Assembly (NCBI GenBank): GCA_900551525.1
Contig: URWD01000015.1
Location: forward strand, 1 to 28,940
Source of the DNA: an uncultured Mycoplasmatota bacterium
Lineage (GTDB): Bacteria; Bacillota_I; Bacilli_A; RF39; UBA660
Direction of reading: 5' to 3'
Length of the DNA stretch: 28,940 bases
The notes under the pieces are model-generated. The model had not been told where the DNA came from. It was given only the letters and a program-made list of their open reading frames with translations, and made no database searches. Positions 7,498 to 14,447 of the stretch are shown piece after piece; position 1 is the stretch's first letter, and each line of letters opens with the position of its first letter. The position numbers and the translations under genes are program-made.

Positions 7498-8908
7498 AAT
7501 ATTGTCTTCCAATATATAATCTTGTTTTAGCTTCCTTACCGCATACAGTACATGGACCAGTAATCTTTTCATTTTCGATTAAGCATCTAGACTTAATACC
7601 AAACTCATCTTTAATTTTATTTTCACATTCTACGTTACCACACCAATTAATTTTAATAAATCCACCATCTTTAGTTGTAGCAAGTGTCTTTAATTCTTCA
7701 TAAGTTTTAGCATCATAAATCATACTATCACGTCTAGCTTTAGCTCTTTCAAACATATCTTTTTGAATAACTAGAAGAAGTTCATTTAACTTAGGAACTA
7801 CATCTTCAAAAGTAACTTGTACTTTTTCTAAAGTATCTCTTCTAACTAGTGTAACTAGATTATTTTCTAAATCTCTCTTACCTAGTTCTATTCTAACTGG
7901 ATATCCTTTTACTTCAGCTTCAGCAAATTTAAATCCTGGTGTTTTATCTCTTTCATCAACTTTAAATGTAATATTATTATTTTTAAGACTAGACTTTAAT
8001 TCTTCAAGTTTTTCTGAAACATCACCGATAGGAATAATAATTGTTTTAAATGGTGCAATTTTAGGTGGAAGAACAAGTCCATGATCATCACCATGAGTCA
8101 TTATAATAGCACCAATCATTCTAGTTGTAACTCCCCAACTAGTTTGATATGGAGTTTTTTGAGTATTATCTTTATCAGTAAATTTAATACCAAAAGCTTT
8201 AGCAAAATGATTACCAAAATAATGACTTGTACCATTTTGAAGAGCATAACCATTATACATCATAGCTTCTAAAGTATAAGTTTCTTCAGCACCAGCAAAT
8301 TTTTCTTTTTCAGTCTTCTTACCTGTTATAACTGGAAGTGCTAAATAATCTTCTTGAAATGTTTTATAAACATTAAACATTCTAAGAGTTTCTTCTCTAG
8401 CTTCTTCAGCTGTCGCATGCATTGTATGACCTTCTTGCCACAGTATTTCTCTACTTCTAAGAAATGGTCTAGTAGTCTTTTCCCATCTTACAATCGTACA
8501 CCATTGATTATAAAGAATTGGTAAATCTCTATAAGTATTTATTATCTTTTTATAATGATCACAAAATAATACTTCACTAGTTGGTCTTACACACATTCTT
8601 TCTTCAAGTTTTTCATTTCCCCCATAAGTAACCCATGCAACTTCTGGAGCAAAACCTTTAACGTGTTCTTTTTCAATATTTAAAAGTGACTCAGGAATAA
8701 ACATTGGCATTTGCACATTTTCATGTCCAGTTTCTTTAAACATTCTATCAAGCACTTTTTGCATTTCTTCCCATATAGCATAACCAAGGGGTCTTATAAT
8801 CATACTACCCTTTACACTTGAATAATCTACTAAATCAGCTTTTTTACATACATCTGTATACCATTTAGCAAAATCTACATCTCTATTCGTTATATCTTTT
8901 ACTTCCAT
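7496..8908 (-). CDS. proS: Prolyl-tRNA synthetase, archaeal/eukaryotic type
   Basis: The 470-residue enzyme charges tRNA(Pro) with proline. It is the short type without the bacterial editing insertion, as found in Mycoplasma, Borrelia and Thermus. Visible class II motifs include FLRSREILWQEGHTMHAT (motif 2, residues 149-166, Arg151, QEGHT) and the motif 3 region TTRMIGA...HGDDHGLVLPPKIAP. An anticodon-binding domain follows, then the C-terminal zinc-like domain with Cys in NWCGNVEC, SRCL and CTVC. It ends in the characteristic YIGRQY with a C-terminal Tyr. AGGTGAGG precedes the ATG, and the gap to the xseB stop is 8 bases, so it is the last gene of the nusB-led operon. Confidence 0.95.
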   Translation of the reverse strand: MEVKDITNRDVDFAKWYTDVCKKADLVDYSSVKGSMIIRPLGYAIWEEMQKVLDRMFKETGHENVQMPMFIPESLLNIEKEHVKGFAPEVAWVTYGGNEKLEERMCVRPTSEVLFCDHYKKIINTYRDLPILYNQWCTIVRWEKTTRPFLRSREILWQEGHTMHATAEEAREETLRMFNVYKTFQEDYLALPVITGKKTEKEKFAGAEETYTLEAMMYNGYALQNGTSHYFGNHFAKAFGIKFTDKDNTQKTPYQTSWGVTTRMIGAIIMTHGDDHGLVLPPKIAPFKTIIIPIGDVSEKLEELKSSLKNNNITFKVDERDKTPGFKFAEAEVKGYPVRIELGKRDLENNLVTLVRRDTLEKVQVTFEDVVPKLNELLLVIQKDMFERAKARRDSMIYDAKTYEELKTLATTKDGGFIKINWCGNVECENKIKDEFGIKSRCLIENEKITGPCTVCGKEAKTRLYIGRQY

Positions 8909-8916
8909 AACCTCAC

Positions 8917-9135
8917 CTATTCTGCTTTAAACTCTTTTAATTCATTATCTTCAGTTAAAATTTTATTTACTTTTTGTGTAGCATCATTTAATTTTTCACC
9001 ACAATACTTAGCTAATTTCATAGCTTCAGTATATTTATTAATAGCATCATCTAAATTAACATTGCCACTTTCTAATTCTTTAACTATAGTTTCAAGTTCT
9101 TGAAGTGAACTTTCAAAATTTTTATTTTCTTCCAT
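8917..9135 (-). CDS. xseB: Exodeoxyribonuclease VII small subunit
   Basis: At 72 residues this has the usual size for XseB. It carries the family pattern FESSLQELETIVKELESG.V.LDDAI..Y.EA..L...C...L.....KV. The small subunit forms a helical hairpin, several copies of which bind the XseA catalytic subunit; the complex degrades single-stranded DNA. Its usual neighbour xseA is present but separated from it by dinD (9168-10007). AGAAAGGAAG supports the ATG. Confidence 0.93.
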   Translation of the reverse strand: MEENKNFESSLQELETIVKELESGNVNLDDAINKYTEAMKLAKYCGEKLNDATQKVNKILTEDNELKEFKAE

Positions 9136-9167
9136 ATTCGTTCTTCCTTTCTTTTTTATTATATCAT

Positions 9168-10007
9168 TTATTTTAATAATTTACTATTGCTAGTTATTTT
9201 ATTTTTATTTTCCTTTTCTAATACTTTTAAACTCTTTTCTGGAGTTGGATAATCTTCTGGCATTGTGCCTCCAAGTTCTTTTATAGTATTTCTTATTTTT
9301 TTACCTACTTCGTAGTGTACATCATTTGCATTTACTTCTCCTTTAACATTATCTCTTTTTAATTTTTGTTCTGTTTGAGAAATTCTAAAAAGATTTGCTA
9401 TTAATTCATCACTAACCATATTATCTAAAATATCTTCTCTATATCTTAATCCTTTTCTTTTGGCAATATCATTAGCGGTTTCACCATTATATAATCCTTT
9501 ATAACCAGCATTATGAAATTTATCAAAGTTCTTTACTCCAGCATCTTTTGCAGCTTGATTCAAAGAATAATTACCTTTTTTAGTTAAATTTCTTTGATAA
9601 AATCTCTTTTCATCTTCAGTTAAACTAGAATATTCTCTTTCAGAAATTTCTTGTTTTCTAGTTTGAACTGCAAAGTATGTTTGCCCAAAAGCTACTGACT
9701 TTTTTCTAGGATTAGCATTTTGTACTATTAAATAACAAGCATACCTAGATAAACGATAATCAGTAGTTTCTCTTTTTGTCTTTGATCCAATGTCAACCAT
9801 TTTCCTGAACTCAGGAAAATGGTCACTTACTTTATTATTACTAGTTTCACAAGCAATCATTGCACTTTTTATAACTTTATGAAAATTTTCCCATTTACTA
9901 TATTCAAGTAAAGGCATTAACTCTCTTGCTTCCCAATATTCATTACCATTATCATCAATATGTTTTATATTTTCAAAAATACTATTATTTAATATTAATT
10001 CATTCAT
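9168..10007 (-). CDS. dinD: DNA-damage-inducible protein D (DinD)
   Basis: The 279-residue product matches E. coli DinD along its length by recall: an N-terminal part with EYWEARELMPLLEY, SDHFPEFRKMVDIGSKTKR, DYRLSRYACYLIVQNANP, then GQTYFAVQTRKQE, EDEKRFYQRN, HNAGYKGLYNGE...AKRKGL, ANLFRISQTEQKLKRD and ELGGTMPEDYPTPEKSLK. E. coli DinD is SOS-induced and limits RecA filaments. The frame is open for 20 more codons to an upstream ATG at 10067, but AGGGGG lies 9 bases before the ATG at 10007 and homology starts there, so that start is preferred. The upstream extension repeats the motif HFAGAGKMV, a copy of the palindrome region. No LexA-type box was seen ahead of it. It sits inside the xseA/xseB pair, which suggests a later insertion. 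Confidence 0.88.
   Translation of the reverse strand: MNELILNNSIFENIKHIDDNGNEYWEARELMPLLEYSKWENFHKVIKSAMIACETSNNKVSDHFPEFRKMVDIGSKTKRETTDYRLSRYACYLIVQNANPRKKSVAFGQTYFAVQTRKQEISEREYSSLTEDEKRFYQRNLTKKGNYSLNQAAKDAGVKNFDKFHNAGYKGLYNGETANDIAKRKGLRYREDILDNMVSDELIANLFRISQTEQKLKRDNVKGEVNANDVHYEVGKKIRNTIKELGGTMPEDYPTPEKSLKVLEKENKNKITSNSKLLK
9796..9823. repeat. Perfect 13-bp inverted repeat inside dinD
   Basis: ACCATTTTCCTGA (9796-9808) is followed by AC and its exact reverse complement (9811-9823). It encodes DHFPEFRKMV of DinD. It shares the outer arms ACCATTTT...AAAATGGT with the palindrome at 10030-10057. Confidence 0.9.
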
Positions 10008-10029
10008 ATCTTTATTCCCCCTAAATGTG

Positions 10030-10057
10030 ACCATTTTGCCAGCACCGGCAAAATGGT
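10030..10057. repeat. 11-bp inverted repeat between xseA and dinD
   Basis: ACCATTTTGCC (10030-10040) and GGCAAAATGGT (10047-10057) are perfect complements around the 6-base loop AGCACC. The hairpin lies between the xseA stop and the dinD ribosome-binding site. There is no T-run after it in either direction, so it does not look like a terminator. Translated in the dinD frame it gives HFAGAGKMV, a variant of the DinD motif HFPEFRKMV. Confidence 0.9.
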
Positions 10058-10066
10058 ATAACCACA

Positions 10067-11326
10067 CTATTTTTCTACAACTTTAGCTTTAATAGCTCCT
10101 TCATGTAACTTAACACTAATAATATCATCAATACTCACATCATTACTAGATTTAATTACTTTATCATTAATTGTTGTAAGTGAATATCCTTTCTCTAAAA
10201 TACCTAAAGGATTAACAAGTTTTAAAGTATTAATAAGTAAATTATATTCATTTTTCTTCTTATCAATTAAACTCATTGGATTTTGAAGTGCAACAGACAT
10301 TTTAACTTTATTAAGTTTTACTTCATTATTTTGAATTATTACTTTAATATCTTTATTTAAATTATCAATTAAAGTATCTAATTTTTGTTCTTTCATTTCA
10401 TACATTGTCATTGGATTTTTTAAAATAAAACTATTTTTTAAACTTCTCCATTTAATAAATTTAGTATTAACCATATTCTTTATATTCTTATTAAGTCTGA
10501 TCTTATAATTATTAAGTAAAGTATTAATATCTAAAACAGTTGGCACTGCCATTTCTGCTGCTCCGGTCGGAGTTGGAGCCCTCAAATCTGCCACAAAGTC
10601 CGCAATTGTCCAGTCAATTTCATGACCAACAGCACTTATAATCGGAGTTTTACATTCATAAATAGCATGAGCAACAATTTCTTCATTAAAGGCCCATAAG
10701 TCTTCAATTGAACCTCCACCACGACCAACAATAATCGTATCAACACCAAATTCATCAGCTCTTTTAATTTGTCTTACAATATCTGGGGCTGCATCTTTGC
10801 CTTGAACTAAACAAGGAAAGAGAATTGCTTCACAAACTGGATATCTTCTTCTTATTGTACTCATGATATCCCTTACAGCTGCTCCAGTTGAAGCTGTAAT
10901 AACTCCAATTTTTTCTGGAAACTTTGGTATAGCTTTTTTATGTAGTGCATCAAACAAACCTTCTGATGATAATTTTTTCTTTAATTTTTCATACTCAACA
11001 TACAAAGCACCAAGACCATCAGGTTCCATCTTTTCAATATAAATTTGATAAGACCCTTGTGCTGGATATGCACTAATTCTTCCCTCTACTAAAACATTCA
11101 TTCCATCTTCTGGTGTAAATGTAAGTTTAACTGCACTACTTTGAAACATTACAGCACTAAGTCTTGATGTATCATCTTTTAAAGTAAAATAAAGATGTCC
11201 TCTTGTATGATTTTTAAAATTACTAATTTCTCCTTTTAAATACACTTTATTTAAGAAAATATTATCATCTAAAATATTTTTTATATAATTATTTAAATCA
11301 CTTATTTTAATGTATTCTTTGTCCAT
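10067..11326 (-). CDS. xseA: Exodeoxyribonuclease VII large subunit
   Basis: The 419-residue catalytic subunit has an N-terminal OB-fold (residues about 5-100, with VYLKGEISNFK..TRGHLYFTLKDD). The nuclease core contains IGVITASTGAAVRDI, TIIVGRGGGSIEDLWAFNEE, ISAVGHEIDWTIADFVADLRAPTPTGAAEMAVP, followed by the long coiled-coil region (about 270-350) and a conserved end ILEKGYSLTT. XseA with XseB degrades single-stranded DNA into oligonucleotides. Its ATG overlaps the end of the HipA-like gene by 20 bases and is preceded by AAAGGGGA. The downstream partner xseB is displaced by dinD. Confidence 0.95.
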   Translation of the reverse strand: MDKEYIKISDLNNYIKNILDDNIFLNKVYLKGEISNFKNHTRGHLYFTLKDDTSRLSAVMFQSSAVKLTFTPEDGMNVLVEGRISAYPAQGSYQIYIEKMEPDGLGALYVEYEKLKKKLSSEGLFDALHKKAIPKFPEKIGVITASTGAAVRDIMSTIRRRYPVCEAILFPCLVQGKDAAPDIVRQIKRADEFGVDTIIVGRGGGSIEDLWAFNEEIVAHAIYECKTPIISAVGHEIDWTIADFVADLRAPTPTGAAEMAVPTVLDINTLLNNYKIRLNKNIKNMVNTKFIKWRSLKNSFILKNPMTMYEMKEQKLDTLIDNLNKDIKVIIQNNEVKLNKVKMSVALQNPMSLIDKKKNEYNLLINTLKLVNPLGILEKGYSLTTINDKVIKSSNDVSIDDIISVKLHEGAIKAKVVEK

Positions 11327-12116
11327 TTATAAGTCCCCTTTCTATAAGTATTTTTGTTATACATTCATAATTAACTTTATATAAATCTAAATCTTCATTT
11401 ATCTCATCAAAGCCTAAAACATCATTATATTCATAATGAACTTCTAATAAAGCTTCTTCTATAACATCTGGTGTTAATTTATAATAAATATCCAAAACTA
11501 AAGGATATTGCTCACTTCCTAAAGTAGCAATAAAATATTCAAACATTTCCAAATTAGATTTCATATTATCTGGCATATCATCAAAAGCTAAATCTAAATC
11601 AGTATATTTATCTAACTTATCTTCAGAACTAAATTTAGCTTTTAAAAACAAATCATAAAAACCATTTAGAATCATCTCATTATCTAAAATATAAAAATCC
11701 TTTTTCTTCCCCTTACTAAGCACACCAAAATTAAACATATATCTATCATCAAACATTAAAATACTATCAAATATAAATATTCTAATAAGTTGTTCCATTA
11801 ATTTTTTTGACGATTCTGGATATGTTTGTTCTAACATAATCCATATATCATATAAATTAAGACTAGTTATCCCCATATTTCCAGCATCTTTATAAACACC
11901 ATCATTATTTAAGTCATAACTCAAGTAATAATATTCATTATTTACCAAAACAATTTTATCAGAAGTAGTATTAATACCACAAATATTTGCTAATTTATCA
12001 CCAACAAGTTCATGTCCTTCATCTTCAACAATTTTAAAATAATATCTCTTTCCATTTAAAAATACAAAACATGGTGCAGAATATACATATTTTTCTAAAG
12101 TTTTACTTATATTCAT
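11307..12116 (-). CDS. Putative HipA-like kinase-fold protein
   Basis: The 269-residue protein is not firmly recognised. Residues about 118-152 (RIFIFDSILMFDDRYMFNFGVL, then DFYILDNEMIL) resemble the catalytic centre of HipA-type kinases: D-R-x-x-x-N spacing as in DRH..N, followed by an Asp corresponding to the metal-binding one. An upstream segment GHELVGDKLANICGI resembles HipA lid/N-lobe patterns. If correct, it is a single-domain HipA-like Ser/Thr kinase, much shorter than classical HipA (about 440 residues) and with no HipB antitoxin beside it. It starts one base after the nusB stop and overlaps xseA, so it is fixed in the nusB operon. The phage-type Fic/RhuM families were considered and do not fit. 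The assignment rests on motifs only. Confidence 0.45.
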   Translation of the reverse strand: MNISKTLEKYVYSAPCFVFLNGKRYYFKIVEDEGHELVGDKLANICGINTTSDKIVLVNNEYYYLSYDLNNDGVYKDAGNMGITSLNLYDIWIMLEQTYPESSKKLMEQLIRIFIFDSILMFDDRYMFNFGVLSKGKKKDFYILDNEMILNGFYDLFLKAKFSSEDKLDKYTDLDLAFDDMPDNMKSNLEMFEYFIATLGSEQYPLVLDIYYKLTPDVIEEALLEVHYEYNDVLGFDEINEDLDLYKVNYECITKILIERGLINGQRIH

Positions 12117-12117
12117 A

Positions 12118-12513
12118 TTATTCTTTCATAAACTTATCTAAAACAGCATTTATAATTTTTCTAACAGCATCATCACAATATTTTTTAGAAAGTTCTACAG
12201 CTTCATTAATAATAACAACCTCTGGTGTATCAGTAAACTTAAGTTCATATAAACCCATTCTAAGTATTGCTGCTCCAGTTTTATCAATTCTATCTATAGT
12301 CCATCCATCAATATATTTATTAGCTATTTCATCTAAAGTATTTTTATAAGTTGTAACACCATAAACAATATCTTTAACAAATTCATTATCGACTTCCAAA
12401 TTTGCTTTAATTACTTCATCAATTTCAAACGGGACTTTTCTATCTTCATAAATATCAATTTGATATAAAATAATCATTGCTATATTTCTTAATTCACTTC
12501 TAGTTTTTGTCAT
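12118..12513 (-). CDS. nusB: Transcription antitermination factor NusB
   Basis: The 131-residue all-helical protein has the usual NusB length and pattern: TRSELRNIAMIILYQIDI at the start, VYGV..YK..LD.IANKYIDGWTIDRIDKTGAAILRMGLYEL in the middle, and PEVVIINEAVELSKKYCDDAVRKIINAVLDKF at the end. NusB with NusE (S10) binds boxA in rRNA leaders and supports antitermination. It is the first gene of the operon: GAGGCGG lies 8 bases before the ATG and an extended -10 promoter lies at 12533-12538. In many Firmicutes nusB also sits close to xseA/xseB, which agrees with this operon. Confidence 0.93.
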   Translation of the reverse strand: MTKTRSELRNIAMIILYQIDIYEDRKVPFEIDEVIKANLEVDNEFVKDIVYGVTTYKNTLDEIANKYIDGWTIDRIDKTGAAILRMGLYELKFTDTPEVVIINEAVELSKKYCDDAVRKIINAVLDKFMKE

Positions 12514-12532
12514 AACTACCGCCTCTTTATAG

Positions 12533-12538
12533 ATTATA
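12533..12538 (-). promoter_or_regulatory. Extended -10 promoter of the nusB operon
   Basis: The minus strand reads TGTTATAATCTATAA, an extended -10 with no good -35. It lies 20 bases from the ATG. The TATAATCTATAA core is shared with the promoter of the 36-aa gene at 14402-14431. Confidence 0.6.
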
Positions 12539-12571
12539 ACAAATTTTCATTTAAATTCATAGTATTTCTGA

Positions 12572-12602
12572 AAAGAATGCAACATTTTTTGTCACATTCT
12601 TT
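12572..12602 (-). terminator. Possible terminator after the sortase gene
   Basis: AAAGAATG (12572-12579) and CATTCTTT (12595-12602) form an 8-bp stem around a 15-base loop, just after the sortase stop. The following T-run on the minus strand is short (TTTTC), so it is a weak candidate. Confidence 0.4.
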
Positions 12603-12609
12603 CTCTATT

Positions 12610-13089
12610 TTACTTGAAATTATTATCTATTTTTAGATTTGCTTCAATTATTAACTGATTACCTTTTTTTATCTGGTCACAAGTTGTTAAAATTAATTGA
12701 TTTTCTTTATTCTTAATCTTTATCTTACCATTTTTCTTTTCACTTTTAATATTTATAATTTCATATTTTAAAATTTTATCTTTAAACTTAAGATATAATT
12801 CATCATACTTTTTCAAATATTTCAAATCATTAAAATATGCAAGATTACCTGAACCAGAATGAGCTGCTAAAACATAAGTATTTTCAATATTTGAATTTAT
12901 CAAAGTAACATTTTTATCAACATTATTAAACTCGTTATGAATATCATAAAAACCATAAGTAATATTTAAGCTAGGTATTATAAGATAACCATAATAATTA
13001 TTTTTTTCTAAAGAAACATCATCTTCAATTTTTTCTTTTTGACATCCCATTAATAAAAGTAGCAAAAACACTAACAATATTTTTTTCAT
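12610..13089 (-). CDS. Lipoprotein-type sortase with altered active site
   Basis: The 159-residue protein carries a sortase core: YYGYLIIPSLNITYGFY, VLAAHSGSGNLAYFNDL with catalytic His77, and LILTTCDQ with catalytic Cys137. The usual Arg after the Cys (as in TC...RLIV) is replaced: the aligned segment reads GNQLIIEANL, with Gln145 in that place. The N-terminus is a lipoprotein signal, LLLLLMGC with Cys16, where sortases normally have a plain membrane anchor. At about 140 mature residues it is small for a sortase. Sortases join LPXTG-like proteins to the cell wall or to each other as pili. Its ATG overlaps the stop of the preceding secreted-protein gene (TAATG), so that protein is the likely substrate or partner. 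Whether the enzyme is active without Arg is open. Confidence 0.75.
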   Translation of the reverse strand: MKKILLVFLLLLLMGCQKEKIEDDVSLEKNNYYGYLIIPSLNITYGFYDIHNEFNNVDKNVTLINSNIENTYVLAAHSGSGNLAYFNDLKYLKKYDELYLKFKDKILKYEIINIKSEKKNGKIKIKNKENQLILTTCDQIKKGNQLIIEANLKIDNNFK

Positions 13090-14147
13090 TAAAAATAATA
13101 CTTTTTCTTAAAATAGATAATATTATATTCACTTACCTCAGTATTAGGGACATCTATTAATATTTCTTCATCATCTAAAGCATCTTCATCATCCTTTTCT
13201 TTATCAAAAATAGTATCTTCTTTAGAGATATTTTCATGATTCAAATCATCATTATTAGAGTTTTTTTCTTCATCTTGGTTTTCTTCTTTACTCGGATTAT
13301 TTAAATCAGTATCATTCAAGTTTCCATCCTTATCTGAGTCTTTCTCATTATCAGATTTTCCTTCATCATTTGGATTATTAATAACCTCATCTTTCTTATT
13401 ATATTTATAAAATATACCTTCCCCGAATATATATAAATAATTACCACTATCAGAAAAATCACATATTTCTCCATTAATTTCAAACTCTTCAGGATATGCT
13501 GGTTTATCAAAATAATATAATTTTCCTTTTCTAGTTACATTATCTATTTTCAAATCTTCTTCACTAAATATTCCATCTATAAAATATCTTGATACATTTA
13601 CGAGTCTATCCATTTTAACAATTTCACTAGTAACCCTACCAGTCTTATTATCTTTGATAAAGTATTTTCCAGCAGGTAAAACTACTTCACAGCTACTTTC
13701 ACTTTTACAAATACTAACTTCATTAAAGTTTTCATCATAAATAGTTATATCAGTATCACTATCTACACTTTCAATATATTTACCATAACCACGATATATT
13801 GTCTTAAAAGTAACATTCATATTTTTTACTTGTCTATTAAAATCTATTATTTTACTTTCATCTTTTAGAATAATATCATCCATTTTTTCATAAGCGCTAT
13901 TACTAGTGGTTTCCACAATTCTAATATTTAAGCCCTTATTATAATAATATATTTTATTATCTTTATTTAGAAATACTCTTTCTATAAAAGTATTTGTATC
14001 ATTATTATAAACTTCAATAGTTAAATTAGAATATGTCATATCAATTTCAAACCTTACAAAGTTTTTATCATTCACCTCCTTTTCTGCTCCATAGCAATTA
14101 GCTACACCGATTAGCATTAAAGCTAAAAATACTGCAATTTTTTTCAT
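13089..14147 (-). CDS. Secreted SpaA-like surface protein with degenerate sorting signal
   Basis: The 352-residue protein has a signal peptide (residues 1-21, MKKIAVFLALMLIGVANCYG). Two or more beta-rich units follow; ITIYDENFNEV...CEVVLPAGKYFIKDNKTG (about residues 130-167) resembles SpaA/Cna-B pilin-type domains. Residues about 255-330 form an acidic Asp/Asn/Glu/Lys-rich linker, including DSDKDGNLNDTDLN. The end reads VPNTEVSEYNIIYFKKKYYF: an LPXTG-like VPNTE (residues 333-337) and a basic tail, but only about six hydrophobic residues between them where about 20 are normal. The next gene is a sortase, coupled by TAATG. It is probably a cell-wall or pilin-like protein whose anchor has been shortened. 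GAGGAGATG lies about 10 bases before the ATG; no strong promoter was seen. Confidence 0.65.
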   Translation of the reverse strand: MKKIAVFLALMLIGVANCYGAEKEVNDKNFVRFEIDMTYSNLTIEVYNNDTNTFIERVFLNKDNKIYYYNKGLNIRIVETTSNSAYEKMDDIILKDESKIIDFNRQVKNMNVTFKTIYRGYGKYIESVDSDTDITIYDENFNEVSICKSESSCEVVLPAGKYFIKDNKTGRVTSEIVKMDRLVNVSRYFIDGIFSEEDLKIDNVTRKGKLYYFDKPAYPEEFEINGEICDFSDSGNYLYIFGEGIFYKYNKKDEVINNPNDEGKSDNEKDSDKDGNLNDTDLNNPSKEENQDEEKNSNNDDLNHENISKEDTIFDKEKDDEDALDDEEILIDVPNTEVSEYNIIYFKKKYYF

Positions 14148-14213
14148 AAAATTTCATCTCCTCGAGAAATAATCTAACACTAAAATATCTAAAAGTACAT
14201 AGGAAATTTTGAC

Positions 14214-14238
14214 AAAAAAAGAAGGATTTTAATCCTTC
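14214..14238 (-). terminator. Terminator of the 36-aa protein gene
   Basis: GAAGGATT (14221-14228) and AATCCTTC (14231-14238) form an 8-bp stem. On the minus strand it is followed directly by TTTTTTT (14214-14220). It is nested in a wider inverted repeat: TTTTGACAAAA (14207-14217) and TTTTGTCAAAA (14247-14257). Confidence 0.8.
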
Positions 14239-14263
14239 ATGTCGACTTTTGTCAAAATATATA

Positions 14264-14374
14264 CTATTTGCTTTTCTTTTTAGTATTTTTGTTGATTAAT
14301 CTTACCTTTACACCTTTATATAAAGCAAATTGTTTTTTAACGCCTTCAGGTAAATTTTTCTTAAATGTTTTCAT
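14264..14374 (-). CDS. Very small basic protein (36 aa), unrecognised
   Basis: An ATG at 14374 opens 36 codons ending in TAG. The product begins MKTFKKNLPEGVKKQF, continues with ALYKGVKVRLINKN and ends in TKKKSK. It is rich in Lys (12 of 36) with almost no acidic residues, so it may bind RNA or DNA, or a ribosome. GCGAGGTG is positioned 5 bases ahead of the ATG as a ribosome-binding site. A strong promoter (14402-14431) lies upstream and a factor-independent terminator (14214-14238) downstream, so this is a complete single-gene unit, in contrast to the operons around it. I do not recognise the family. A small regulatory RNA overlapping the ORF is an alternative. Confidence 0.65.
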   Translation of the reverse strand: MKTFKKNLPEGVKKQFALYKGVKVRLINKNTKKKSK

Positions 14375-14401
14375 AAACGCACCTCGCTTCTTTTCTTATA
14401 G

Positions 14402-14431
14402 ATTATACCATATTACCTATTAAAATATCAA
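14402..14431 (-). promoter_or_regulatory. Promoter of the 36-aa protein gene
   Basis: Minus strand -35 TTGATA (14426-14431), 18-base spacer, -10 TATAAT (14402-14407) with extended TGG in front. It is among the strongest promoter matches in the window and starts transcription about 20 bases before the ribosome-binding site. Confidence 0.75.
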
Positions 14432-14447
14432 TAAATTTTGTTTAACT

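Noticed and set aside
10030..10057. The palindrome before dinD as a terminator of xseA
   Set aside because: It has no T-run on either side, and its relation to the palindrome within dinD offers a better explanation.
9168..10067. The longer dinD start at 10067 (20 extra codons)
   Set aside because: The extension runs through the intergenic palindrome and matches no DinD N-terminus, and the strong AGGGGG site serves the ATG at 10007.
13316..13510. Second minus-strand frame inside the SpaA-like protein gene
   Set aside because: It is an out-of-frame shadow in the repetitive acidic linker region.
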